From assembly GCA_949739095.1 (NCBI GenBank), contig CATIYX010000239.1, positions 1 to 11,049 on the forward strand: a DNA stretch of 11,049 bases, given 5' to 3'. Position 1 is the first letter of the stretch. Each line of letters starts with the position of its first letter. The translations under genes and the position numbers were made by a program. This document shows positions 1 through 6,803 of the stretch, one piece after another. Source of the DNA: an uncultured Clostridia bacterium (GTDB taxonomy: Bacteria; Bacillota; Clostridia; RUG12999). The notes under the pieces are model-generated. The model was given only the letters and a program-made list of their open reading frames with translations, did no database searches and was not told where the DNA came from.

Positions 1-1038
1 GCAGGACACCGTCCCATTGCAATTCTGGGCGGCGGGACCGGCATGGTCGGGGACCCGACTTTTAAAACGGAAATGCGCCGTATCATGAGCAAGGAAGAAA
101 TTGACCATAATATTGAACAGTTTAAAAAACAGATGTCAAAGTTCATTGATTTTTCCGATGGAAAAGCGCTCATGGTGAACAATGCAGATTGGCTGCTGGA
201 TTTGAAATATATTGAGTTTTTGCGGGATATTGGGGTGCATTTTTCTGTTAACCGTATGTTGACGGCGGAATGCTTTAAATCCCGTTTAGAACGGGGATTG
301 TCCTTCATTGAATTCAACTATATGCTTATGCAGAGCTATGATTTCTTGAAATTATATCAAAATTATGGCTGTAAAATGGAACTGGGCGGCGATGACCAGT
401 GGTCTAATATATTAGGTGGGATTGATTTGGTTCGCCGTGTGGAATCGCAAGATGTTTATGGCATGACCTTTACGCTGCTTACTACATCGGATGGGAAGAA
501 GATGGGAAAAACAGAAAACGGTGCTGTTTGGCTGGATCCCGAAAAAACAACGCCTTATGAGTTTTACCAGTATTGGAGAAATGTGCAGGATGACGATGTA
601 CTGCGGTGTCTGCGTCTGATTACTTTTGTGCCGATGGAAGAAATTCGGAAGTTTGAAGGTATGGAGGGTGCACAACTCAATGAGGCAAAACGGTTGCTGG
701 CATATGAGGTGACAAAACTGGTACATGGCGAAGAAGAGGCGGATAAAGCGCGTACAGCAGCGGAAAGTCTGTTTGGTGGCGGCGGGGATACAGCAAATAT
801 GCCGACAACAACAATTGGGAGAGATGAATTGGGCATGGGAATTCTGGATTTGATGACAAAGACAGAACTTTGTCCATCCAAAGGAGAAGCGCGCCGTTTG
901 ATTACGCAAAATGGTTTGTCCATAGATGGCGAGAAAGTGACGGATGTCAACTTGGTTGTGACAGAAGACTTGTTTAGTGATGGACAGATGATTATTAAAA
1001 AAGGGAAAAAAGTATATCATAAAGTGGTTTTAGGATAA
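1..1038 (+). CDS. tyrS: Tyrosyl-tRNA synthetase, 5'-truncated by the window edge
   Basis: This enzyme charges tRNA-Tyr with tyrosine in the cytoplasm (class I aminoacyl-tRNA synthetase). The reading frame is open from base 1, which gives 345 visible residues. The first, AGHRPIAILGGGTGMVGDP, aligns by eye with QAGHRPIALVGGATGLIGDP, near residue 61 of the Geobacillus stearothermophilus enzyme. About 60 N-terminal residues, including the HIGH motif, are therefore upstream of the window. Also visible are the tyrosine-site segment MLMQSYDFLKLY, GGDDQWSNI, the KMSKS-equivalent KMGKT (bases 499-513, like KFGKT in the bacterial enzyme), the EEVTKLVHGEE-like stretch YEVTKLVHGEEEAD, and a C-terminal S4 RNA-binding domain (CPSKGEARRLITQNGLSIDG). 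The first in-frame ATG, at 43, is internal and not the start. The stop codon TAA overlaps the ribosome binding site of the next gene. Any T-box leader would lie upstream and is not visible. Confidence 0.97.
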   Translation, partial: AGHRPIAILGGGTGMVGDPTFKTEMRRIMSKEEIDHNIEQFKKQMSKFIDFSDGKALMVNNADWLLDLKYIEFLRDIGVHFSVNRMLTAECFKSRLERGLSFIEFNYMLMQSYDFLKLYQNYGCKMELGGDDQWSNILGGIDLVRRVESQDVYGMTFTLLTTSDGKKMGKTENGAVWLDPEKTTPYEFYQYWRNVQDDDVLRCLRLITFVPMEEIRKFEGMEGAQLNEAKRLLAYEVTKLVHGEEEADKARTAAESLFGGGGDTANMPTTTIGRDELGMGILDLMTKTELCPSKGEARRLITQNGLSIDGEKVTDVNLVVTEDLFSDGQMIIKKGKKVYHKVVLG

Positions 1039-1043
1039 GGAGG
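1038..1043 (+). promoter_or_regulatory. Ribosome binding site of the first SLH gene
   Basis: AGGAGG lies 9 nt before the ATG at 1053 and shares its first base with the tyrS stop codon. This perfect Shine-Dalgarno sequence fixes the start, and its overlap with tyrS argues for a shared transcript. Confidence 0.85.
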
Positions 1044-1052
1044 AAAGATAAA

Positions 1053-2414
1053 ATGCAGAAAAAACTGATTGCAGGAATTTTAAGTGCAGGACTGCTGCTG
1101 CAAGTAGCGGGCGCTGCCACTTTTACAGATGTTGGAGAGGAATATGCATGGGCAAAGGATGCTATTTCCACACTGGCAGATCAGGAGATTATCTTAGGAA
1201 TGGGTGAAGGAATTTATGCGCCGGAGGAAAATGTGACGCGGGAACAACTTGCTGCACTTACTGTCCGTGCGCTGGACATCACCGGAGAAGCTCCGGAAAC
1301 AGCAACTTTTACTGATGTGGAAAAAGATATGTGGTCATTTGAAGCTGTTGAATTGGCGAAAGATTTTTTCGGCAGGGTAGAGGGTGCGTTTGAACCAGAA
1401 AACGCAGCAGACCGTCTGACGGTGGCAAGTGTATTGGTGAATGCGCTGGACAGTTTATTTCCGGAATTGGCATATCAAGATTTAGCTGTTATCTTTACAG
1501 ATATTGATACGCTTTCAGAAGCAGAAAAAGAAGCTGTTCGCAGAGCAGCTGTTACAGGTATCATCAATGGTTATCCGGACGGGACATTTGGACCAGAAAA
1601 AGATGTGACACGCGCGGAAGTTGCAGTGATGATTGACCGCGTTTTGAAAGTGGCAGAAGCAGCGCAGCCGACACCAACAGCAACACCGGAAGGAACGGCA
1701 ACCCCCACGCCAACAACAAATACTACGCCAACGGCAACGCCTACTGCGACCCCAATCCCAACAGAAACCACTACGCCAGACACAAAATCCCGTGGTGATT
1801 TTCTGGTGGTAAAAAGTGTGTCAACGGTAACGGATGCCGATGGAGAGAGTGCAACAAAAGTAACCGGATATTTGGATGGAGAAGAAATTTCTATTGAAGT
1901 GAAGCAGGGAGAAGTAAAAGACATCTCTGGCATTGAAAAAAATGGAACCAATATCCGTGTTGGTGATGTCATTGCTTATGTAAAAGATATTAAAGGCGAA
2001 GTACGCGACTGCAACATCATTTTTAAAGCAAGTGCGGCGGTGACAAGCAGAAAAATTGTCAATCCCTATGAAGATGAAAATATGTCCGTAGATAAACGGT
2101 TCAGCTATTTCAATACGGCATATGGATTGGTGAGACGCGTACAAAATACCTCTTTTGAATTGGTATATGACGATACCGTGGAACAGGGAACCGCTGGAAA
2201 ATCCGGCAGTTATAGTGTCGGAAAAGATGCAAACATCTATCTCTATGATGTTACAGGAAGAGAACCAGAAGTGAAACTTTCTGATATGGGTGATATTTCT
2301 GCGGATAAAACAGCGGGTGATGTGCCGCAGAGCGATGAAGGAAACTATGTTTTCGTACGTGAGAAGGACGGCATTGTGACAGATGTTTTGATTTTGAACG
2401 GCGATTTTTCCTAA
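1053..2414 (+). CDS. Secreted SLH-domain protein with Thr/Pro linker
   Basis: This 453-residue protein is probably exported and held non-covalently on the cell wall. Residues 1-21 form a signal peptide (MQKKLIAGILSAGLLLQVAGA, likely cut after AGA). Three SLH domains follow at about 23-75 (TFTDVGEEYAWAKDAI), 85-135 (TFTDVEKDMWSFEAV) and 147-201 (IFTDID, then GIINGYPDGTFGPEKDVTRAE). SLH triplets typically bind pyruvylated secondary wall polymer. Residues 205-243 are a Thr/Pro-rich spacer (PTATPTATP type), probably wall-spanning. Residues 245-453 form a C-terminal region I do not recognise, rich in predicted beta strands. It includes two copies of a short motif (GDVIAYVKDIKGEVRDCNII at 304-323 and NYVFVREKDGIVTDVLILNG at 431-450) that also recurs in the SLH protein encoded at 6804-9302. 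The gene sits 14 nt behind tyrS and probably depends on its promoter. It could be a minor S-layer or wall-polymer-binding protein; no enzymatic motif is seen. Confidence 0.9.
   Translation: MQKKLIAGILSAGLLLQVAGAATFTDVGEEYAWAKDAISTLADQEIILGMGEGIYAPEENVTREQLAALTVRALDITGEAPETATFTDVEKDMWSFEAVELAKDFFGRVEGAFEPENAADRLTVASVLVNALDSLFPELAYQDLAVIFTDIDTLSEAEKEAVRRAAVTGIINGYPDGTFGPEKDVTRAEVAVMIDRVLKVAEAAQPTPTATPEGTATPTPTTNTTPTATPTATPIPTETTTPDTKSRGDFLVVKSVSTVTDADGESATKVTGYLDGEEISIEVKQGEVKDISGIEKNGTNIRVGDVIAYVKDIKGEVRDCNIIFKASAAVTSRKIVNPYEDENMSVDKRFSYFNTAYGLVRRVQNTSFELVYDDTVEQGTAGKSGSYSVGKDANIYLYDVTGREPEVKLSDMGDISADKTAGDVPQSDEGNYVFVREKDGIVTDVLILNGDFS
1665..1781 (+). repeat. Thr/Pro-Ala linker-coding degenerate repeat
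   Basis: This stretch encodes residues 205-243 of the SLH protein as irregular repeats of Thr-Pro-Thr-Ala-Thr-Pro, with DNA units such as ACGCCAACGGCAACGCC. It is a typical flexible wall-spanning or glycosylatable spacer. Repeat number could vary between strains, but that cannot be judged from one sequence. Confidence 0.75.
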
Positions 2415-2439
2415 AAAATGAATGAAAGAAGAAACGCAT

Positions 2440-2541
2440 ATGAAAGATAGAACAAAAAGAATTGTTTCATGGATAGTAGCAGGTGCGCTTTGTTTTGGCG
2501 TTTTGCTATCCTGTATATCCTCCTTTTTTGTGAGATGGTAA
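2440..2541 (+). CDS. Possible 33-residue single-pass membrane peptide
   Basis: The frame reads MKDRTKRIVSWIVAGALC followed by FGVLLSCISSFFVRW and TAA. It has a basic N-terminus (K2, R4, K6, R7), a hydrophobic segment of about 20 residues (9-30) and a final Arg-Trp. This is the pattern of a small membrane protein with its N-terminus in the cytoplasm. It starts 25 nt after the SLH gene stop and lies before the terminator at 2601, so it would share that transcript. The ribosome binding site is weak (AAAGAAGAAA only). An in-frame ATG at 2422 would add six residues, MKEETH, with no better site. I do not recognise the family. The charge and hydrophobicity pattern favours a real gene, but a chance frame is possible. 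Confidence 0.5.
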   Translation: MKDRTKRIVSWIVAGALCFGVLLSCISSFFVRW

Positions 2542-2600
2542 TCGCTTTAGGGGAGTATATAAACTTAAACTTCGATACATAGTCTTGTTTTTTCTAAAAT

Positions 2601-2642
2601 AAGGGTCGAGAACAGCAGAAAACTGTTTTCGACTCTTTTTTT
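2601..2642 (+). terminator. Rho-independent terminator after the tyrS-SLH group
   Basis: A 15-bp stem pairs 2601-2615 (AAGGGTCGAGAACAG) with 2623-2637 (CTGTTTTCGACTCTT), with two G-U pairs, around the 7-nt loop CAGAAAA. A run of seven T (2636-2642) overlaps and follows the 3' arm. This is a clear intrinsic terminator for transcription from tyrS through the small frame at 2440-2541. Confidence 0.9.
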
Positions 2643-2804
2643 GTTGTATAAATATTGGAAGTGCCGAAGTTGCTGCTAGGATGTTATTTCATAAAGCATA
2701 CGATATTGTTTTTGTGGAAGTATTATAAATTACGTAAAAATATGGGAGAATTCTATATATTCACCAAGGACAAATAGGATACACGGCAGAATTGTGTTCA
2801 TAAA
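2643..2804. other. AT-rich intergenic stretch, no gene seen
   Basis: Between the terminator and the exporter promoter no coding frame has a plausible start and ribosome binding site. Only frames of 11-15 codons occur (for example ATG at 2681). The segment AGAATTCTATATATTC near 2748-2763 is AT-rich and partly palindromic but matches no regulator site I know. Confidence 0.6.
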
Positions 2805-2833
2805 TTGTTAAAGAATTTTCACAGAGCTATCAT
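2805..2833 (+). promoter_or_regulatory. Sigma-A-type promoter candidate for the exporter operon
   Basis: TTGTTA (2805-2810) and TATCAT (2828-2833) are separated by exactly 17 nt. The -10 box matches 5 of 6 consensus bases and the -35 box 4 of 6. The start of transcription would fall near 2840, giving a leader of about 140 nt before the ATG at 2980. This is the best-spaced pair in the intergenic region. Confidence 0.6.
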
Positions 2834-2855
2834 AAAATCAACATTTTACTATCAA

Positions 2856-2880
2856 CTGGTAAAAGTATAGTTTATACCAG
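2856..2880. promoter_or_regulatory. Inverted repeat downstream of the promoter, possible operator
   Basis: CTGGTA (2856-2861) and TACCAG (2875-2880) form a perfect 6-bp inverted repeat around a 13-nt AT-rich spacer. It sits about 15-40 bp after the predicted transcription start, a common place for a repressor site. The cognate regulator is not in this window and the repeat is short, so this is tentative. Confidence 0.3.
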
Positions 2881-2963
2881 AAAAAAGCTGGGCAGCACAC
2901 ACTATCGGAGATAAAAGTAACATAATGACGGTATTGATAGCTATCTAAAATGGAGTGGGAAGG

Positions 2964-2970
2964 AAAGGAG
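2964..2970 (+). promoter_or_regulatory. Ribosome binding site that sets the fusion-protein start
   Basis: AAAGGAG lies 9 nt before the ATG at 2980. The in-frame ATG at 2950 has no ribosome binding site (upstream GATAGCTATCTAAA), so 2980 is the better start. Confidence 0.8.
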
Positions 2971-2979
2971 TTCGTGTGG

Positions 2980-4884
2980 ATGAGAAGTTTATTGGTATGG
3001 ATGAAAGAATTGGTTCAGAAAAAAGGAGATAGTAAACCGGCGCTGAATAGAAACTGGAAAAAAATAGTTAAAATAGGTATTTGTATGATATGCGTTTTGG
3101 CGCTGGGAACAGGTGGATTTTTTGTATATCAAGCAAAATTTGGTGCAAAGGTGTCTGCAAATGAACAGGTAGCGCGTGTTACAAAAGGCGATGTCTCCAA
3201 AGTGATTGAGGGCAGCGGAACGATTGAAGCGATTGACCAATATAACGTGACGTCATTGGTAAAAGGAGAAATTTTGACTTGTACATTTGAAGAGGGCGAT
3301 ATGGTACAGCAGGGTGATTTGCTCTATGCACTGGATTCTTCTGAACTGGACAACAATATTCAAAAAGGGTTGGCTTCTGTGGAAAAGGCACAGCTCAGTA
3401 GCCAGCAGACGAATAAAACTATCCAAAACCAAACAGTATATGCAAATACTTCCGGTGTGCTGACACAAATTTATGTGAAAAATGGAGAACAGGTACAAAA
3501 CGGTGCAAAATTAGCAGACATTGTCAATACGGATGTGATGGTGCTGCAAATTCCCTTTCATGCAAAAGATGCGGGAAATCTCTATGCAGGGCAAAATGCA
3601 CAGGTGAGCTTGGAAAGTTCATTTACTACTCTTGGTGGAACGGTGAAATCTGTGTCGACCGGAGCAATGAGCAACAGCGAAGGCGTTTCAGTCGTAACGG
3701 TAGAAATTGAAGTTGGCAATCCGGGCGGTATTCAACAGGGAGATAGGGCAACTGCAATGGTGGGAAATATCGCCTGTAATGCGGCGGGTGTATTTACATA
3801 TAGTCAGGAAGGAACAATTATATCTAAGACATCTGGTGAAGTGAGTGGACTCAATTATTCTGTAGGCGATTACATTAAAAACGGGTCATATTTTTTAAGC
3901 CTGAATGATGATACACTGAGTACAAGTATTCGACAGAATGAACTATCTATACAAGATGCACAGTTGGCATTGGAAAGTCTGTATGACCAAAAAGAGGATT
4001 ATAATATCAAAGCGCCAATTTCAGGGAAAGTTATACAGAAAACCTCCAAAGCAGGGGATAAATTAGATAACAGCAACAATAGTACTGTTATGGCGATTAT
4101 TGCAGATTTATCAACCTTGGTGTTTGAAATTAGCGTGGATGAATTAGATATCACAAACATTTCCGTTGGGCAGACTGTTCAGATTACGGCAGATGCCATG
4201 GAAGGAACCACCTTTACAGGTTATGTGGATAATATCAGCATTGTTGGAACGTCCAGCAACGGGGTTACTTCTTATCCGGTTAAGGTTGTAGTAAACGATA
4301 GTGAAAACAGTGGATTAATTCCCGGTATGAATGTATCAGCGCAAATCGTGATAGAATCGCGCGAAGATGTGCTTCGTGTTCCGGTGTCCGCAGTGCAGCG
4401 CGGCAACCTTGTTTATGTGAAAGACAGCAGCGCAGCAGAGCAAAAAGATAGAAACGGACAATCAAAACAGAGCAATATGTCGCAGGAAGAGCGTCCGCAA
4501 GGTGGTGCGTCGACAGAAGAAGAGAAGAAACAGGAGAGGGTACCGCAAAGCCAAAGTGAAACGGTAGATAAGGAAACAGAGACAGATACAAATACAAAGA
4601 AACAGGAAAACAAAACAGAAAAATCGAATGTGCCGGACGGATTTCATGCTGTGACAGTAGAGGTGGGACTCAGCAGTGAGGATTTTGTGGAAATTATCAG
4701 CGGACTGCAAGAGGGTGATACGGTACTGATTCAAAATAAAAGTGGCAGCATCACCACCAATCAGGGAGTAAGTCAAGGTGGTATGATGGGCGGTATGGGC
4801 GGAGGAATGCCCGGTGGAGGCGGAGGAATGCCTAGTGCTGGTGCACGCGCCGGAGGCGGAGGAATGCCCGGAGGAGGAAGATAA
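2980..4884 (+). CDS. Periplasmic-adaptor-like membrane fusion protein (MacA/YknX type), large variant
   Basis: This 634-residue protein is the HlyD/RND-type adaptor subunit of an ABC exporter, anchored in the membrane with most of the chain outside. After a basic N-terminus there is one membrane segment at about 28-50 (KIVKIGICMICVLALGTGGFFVYQ). The outer part looks like two lipoyl/barrel modules in a row. The first has lipoyl halves at 84-122 and 152-183 joined by a very short helical hairpin, with a barrel at 185-262. The second has halves near 280-310 and 342-376 (YNIKAPISGKVIQKTSKAGD), with a barrel at 377-460 (VDELDITNISVGQTVQITAD; GLIPGMNVSAQIVI). The membrane-proximal domain (466-588; LRVPVSAV, GLQEGDTVLIQN) is split by a charged low-complexity insertion at 483-552. 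Residues 598-634 are a Gly/Met/Pro tail. YknX of Bacillus is about 380 residues, so this one is long. The stop codon overlaps the next start by 1 nt. The substrate is unknown. Confidence 0.9.
   Translation: MRSLLVWMKELVQKKGDSKPALNRNWKKIVKIGICMICVLALGTGGFFVYQAKFGAKVSANEQVARVTKGDVSKVIEGSGTIEAIDQYNVTSLVKGEILTCTFEEGDMVQQGDLLYALDSSELDNNIQKGLASVEKAQLSSQQTNKTIQNQTVYANTSGVLTQIYVKNGEQVQNGAKLADIVNTDVMVLQIPFHAKDAGNLYAGQNAQVSLESSFTTLGGTVKSVSTGAMSNSEGVSVVTVEIEVGNPGGIQQGDRATAMVGNIACNAAGVFTYSQEGTIISKTSGEVSGLNYSVGDYIKNGSYFLSLNDDTLSTSIRQNELSIQDAQLALESLYDQKEDYNIKAPISGKVIQKTSKAGDKLDNSNNSTVMAIIADLSTLVFEISVDELDITNISVGQTVQITADAMEGTTFTGYVDNISIVGTSSNGVTSYPVKVVVNDSENSGLIPGMNVSAQIVIESREDVLRVPVSAVQRGNLVYVKDSSAAEQKDRNGQSKQSNMSQEERPQGGASTEEEKKQERVPQSQSETVDKETETDTNTKKQENKTEKSNVPDGFHAVTVEVGLSSEDFVEIISGLQEGDTVLIQNKSGSITTNQGVSQGGMMGGMGGGMPGGGGGMPSAGARAGGGGMPGGGR
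4426..4635 (+). other. Low-complexity charged insertion in the fusion protein
   Basis: Residues 483-552 are nearly free of hydrophobic residues and rich in Gln, Glu, Lys, Ser and Thr (for example STEEEKKQER, KETETDTNTKKQENKTEK). The segment interrupts the membrane-proximal domain between VQRGNLVYVKD and FHAVTVEVGLSSEDFVEI. It is probably a disordered loop on the outer face. Confidence 0.75.
4798..4869 (+). repeat. Three direct copies of GGCGGAGGAATGCC in the Gly/Met tail
   Basis: Copies lie at 4798-4811, 4819-4832 and 4855-4868, each encoding Gly-Gly-Gly-Met-Pro. Each copy contains a Shine-Dalgarno-like GGAGG immediately before an in-frame ATG. The spacing is too short for efficient initiation there, but the repeats could expand or contract by slippage. 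Confidence 0.7.
4870..4880 (+). promoter_or_regulatory. Ribosome binding site of the ATPase inside the Gly codons
   Basis: GGAGGAGGAAG directly precedes the overlapping stop/start TAATG at 4882-4886. It encodes the final Gly-Gly-Gly-Arg of the fusion protein and also serves as a strong ribosome binding site for the ATPase, implying translational coupling. Confidence 0.75.
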
Positions 4885-5612
4885 TGACTGAACAAAAACA
4901 GGCTGCTCCCATGGGTGAGCGTATCATTGAATTGACAGATATTTATAAAATCTATTCCGATGGTGATAGTGAAGTACGGGCTCTGGATGGTATTTCTCTT
5001 ACAGTAGAACGCGGTGAATTTGTGGCAATTGTCGGAGCATCTGGGTCCGGAAAATCGACTTGTATGAATATTATCGGGTGTCTGGATATTCCGACAAGAG
5101 GAACTTATATGCTGCATGGAACAGATGTCAGTACCATGGGCGATTATGAGTTAGCGCGGGTGAGGAACAAGGAATTGGGATTCGTGTTTCAGCAATATAA
5201 TCTTATTCCCAAGTTGAATCTATTGGAAAATGTAGAATTGCCGCTGGTATATCGCGGACTAAAGCCGGAGGAACGAAAACGGCGGGCGATGGAAGCGCTG
5301 GAACGGGTCGGACTGGCAGAGCGATATCAAAAATTTCCGTCCCAGCTTTCCGGTGGACAGCAGCAACGTGTATCTATTGCACGCGCTCTTGCGGGAACGC
5401 CTCCAGTCATTCTGGCGGATGAACCAACCGGTGCACTGGACTCCAAAACGGGAAAAGATGTGTTAGAATTTTTGAAAACACTTCATAAAGATGGAACTAC
5501 CATTGTTTTGATTACCCACGACAATTCCATTGCAGAACAAATTCCGCGCGTGGTACGTATACAAGATGGAAAAATTCTGTCTGATGTGGTGAAGGAGGTG
5601 GCGGCAGGATGA
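4884..5612 (+). CDS. ABC transporter ATP-binding protein (MacB/LolD/YknY type)
   Basis: This 242-residue cytoplasmic ATPase drives the exporter formed with the permease encoded at 5609. All nucleotide-binding motifs are intact: Walker A GASGSGKST (51-59), Q-loop FVFQQYN (100-106), signature LSGGQQQR (155-162), Walker B VILADEP (175-181) with catalytic Glu180, D-loop GALDS (183-187) and switch His212 in ITHD. The segment QQYNLIPKLNLLENVELPL is typical of the MacB/LolD/FtsE-like group rather than of importers. The start at 4884 has a strong ribosome binding site in the preceding gene and overlaps that gene's stop by 1 nt. The end overlaps the permease start by 4 nt (ATGA). This tight coupling implies fixed subunit ratios. 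Confidence 0.95.
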   Translation: MTEQKQAAPMGERIIELTDIYKIYSDGDSEVRALDGISLTVERGEFVAIVGASGSGKSTCMNIIGCLDIPTRGTYMLHGTDVSTMGDYELARVRNKELGFVFQQYNLIPKLNLLENVELPLVYRGLKPEERKRRAMEALERVGLAERYQKFPSQLSGGQQQRVSIARALAGTPPVILADEPTGALDSKTGKDVLEFLKTLHKDGTTIVLITHDNSIAEQIPRVVRIQDGKILSDVVKEVAAG

Positions 5613-6781
5613 AGATATTGCAGGCGTTTATTCTGGCGCTGAAAAGCCTTTCTACTAGCAAAATGCGCTCCTTTTTAACGATGCTTGGCATTATCATTGG
5701 CGTGGCGGCGGTGATTGTTCTGGTCAGTCTGGTCAACGGAATGAGCCAAGACATGGTATCAACTTTTGAGAGCATGGGCACTAATTTAATTAGTGTGTCT
5801 ATCCGTGGACGGGGCGGAAATAGGCAGGTTTCGGCAGACGATATGCAACAGTTGGTGGAGGACAATCCGGACTATATCAGTGCAATGTCTCCCAATGTTA
5901 CCGTGAGTGGCACGGTCAAATATGAGGATGGGAATGTTTCGACAAGTTGCGTTGGTGTGAATGAATATTACGGTGATATTAATAATTCGGATGTGCAGGT
6001 GGGACGTTCTATTGCCTATATGGATGTGGAATCGCGTCAGCGGAACTGTGTGCTTGGAACCTATCTAGTGAACGAATTGTTTGATGGACAAAATCCCATT
6101 GGAGAAACGGTGAAAATCAATGGATACCGTTTTCAGGTAGTTGGTGTGTTGGAGGAAAAACAAAATGGGGAAGAAGGCGGTTCGGACGATACGGTGTTGA
6201 TTCCTTATACGGTAGCACAGAAGATGGGTGGCGGTTTCACGATTAGCAGTTATAATTTTAGTGCAACGAGTAAGGATACTGTAGATCAGGCAGTGGCAGT
6301 GATAGAGAACTACTTGCTAAAGGTATATTCCAATTCTAATGCCTATAATGTTTATAATCAAGCGGAGGCAGTAGAACAGGTGAATGAGTTGATGGGCACA
6401 ATGACACTGGTGCTGGTTGGCGTAGCGGGAATTTCACTGTTGGTTGGCGGTATCGGTATTATGAATATCATGTTGGTATCTGTGACAGAACGCACAAGGG
6501 AAATTGGTATTCGTAAATCGCTTGGTGCAACACCATTTGATATTAAAAGTCAGTTTGTAGTGGAAGCGATTACCACCGGCGGTATTGGCGGCATTGTTGG
6601 CATTCTTTTCGGTATTCTTGCCGCGTGGGCGACGACCTTTGCCGGAATGACTGTTTCCATTTCAGCAGCTGCAGTGGGGATTGCATTTTCGGTATCAGTG
6701 GTAATTGGCGTAACCTTTGGATATTTTCCGGCAAAAAAAGCTTCAAAACTCAGTCCTATTGAAGCGCTACGCTATGACTAG
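5609..6781 (+). CDS. FtsX/MacB-type ABC permease (YknZ-like)
   Basis: This 390-residue membrane subunit has the four-helix layout of the MacB family. TM1 is at about 20-43 (MRSFLTMLGIIIGVAAVIVLVSLV). A large extracellular domain spans 45-262 (MacB periplasmic core type, with LGTYLVNELF and GETVKINGYRFQVVGV). Three closing helices lie at about 265-289, 322-345 and 352-373. The loop VTERTREIGIRKSLGAT (292-308) is the hallmark cytoplasmic motif contacting the ATPase, and the C-terminus ends in the usual KLSPIEALRYD. The length is normal for MacB/YknZ permeases that have a separate ATPase. A ribosome binding site, AAGGAGG, is at 5592-5598, and the start overlaps the ATPase stop. MacB-type systems act by mechanotransmission on extracytoplasmic substrates. 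The substrate here cannot be told: peptide, lipid or antibiotic are all possible. Confidence 0.94.
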   Translation: MKILQAFILALKSLSTSKMRSFLTMLGIIIGVAAVIVLVSLVNGMSQDMVSTFESMGTNLISVSIRGRGGNRQVSADDMQQLVEDNPDYISAMSPNVTVSGTVKYEDGNVSTSCVGVNEYYGDINNSDVQVGRSIAYMDVESRQRNCVLGTYLVNELFDGQNPIGETVKINGYRFQVVGVLEEKQNGEEGGSDDTVLIPYTVAQKMGGGFTISSYNFSATSKDTVDQAVAVIENYLLKVYSNSNAYNVYNQAEAVEQVNELMGTMTLVLVGVAGISLLVGGIGIMNIMLVSVTERTREIGIRKSLGATPFDIKSQFVVEAITTGGIGGIVGILFGILAAWATTFAGMTVSISAAAVGIAFSVSVVIGVTFGYFPAKKASKLSPIEALRYD

Positions 6782-6787
6782 AGAAAC

Positions 6788-6793
6788 GGAGGG
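6788..6793 (+). promoter_or_regulatory. Ribosome binding site that sets the start of the large SLH gene
   Basis: GGAGGG lies 10 nt before the ATG at 6804. The open frame continues upstream to an ATG at 6717 inside the permease gene, but that start has no such site and would bury the signal peptide. Confidence 0.8.
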
Positions 6794-6803
6794 ATTATAT
6801 TAT

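Noticed and set aside
412..1020. Long minus-strand open frames opposite tyrS
   Set aside because: The tyrS frame has conserved catalytic and S4 motifs. The antisense products are Cys/Phe-rich with no recognisable domain.
1571..1972. Long minus-strand open frame opposite the SLH gene
   Set aside because: Its Val/Gly repeats are the antisense reading of the Thr/Pro codons; it has no ribosome binding site and lies opposite a well-supported gene.
2681..2728. 15-residue frame MLFHKAYDIVFVEVL in the intergenic region
   Set aside because: There is no ribosome binding site, it has no recognisable feature, and this length is expected by chance.
2950..2979. Earlier in-frame ATG for the fusion protein at 2950
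   Set aside because: It has no ribosome binding site, while the ATG at 2980 has AAAGGAG at 9 nt and gives a cleaner N-terminus before the membrane segment.
4798..4869. Repeats considered as a CRISPR-like or mobile-element signature
   Set aside because: The repeats are in frame, encode Gly-Gly-Gly-Met-Pro and have no uniform spacers, so they are low-complexity coding sequence.
6717..6803. Earlier in-frame ATG for the large SLH protein at 6717
   Set aside because: It lies inside the permease gene and would add 29 residues ahead of a clear signal peptide; GGAGGG at 6788 points to the ATG at 6804.
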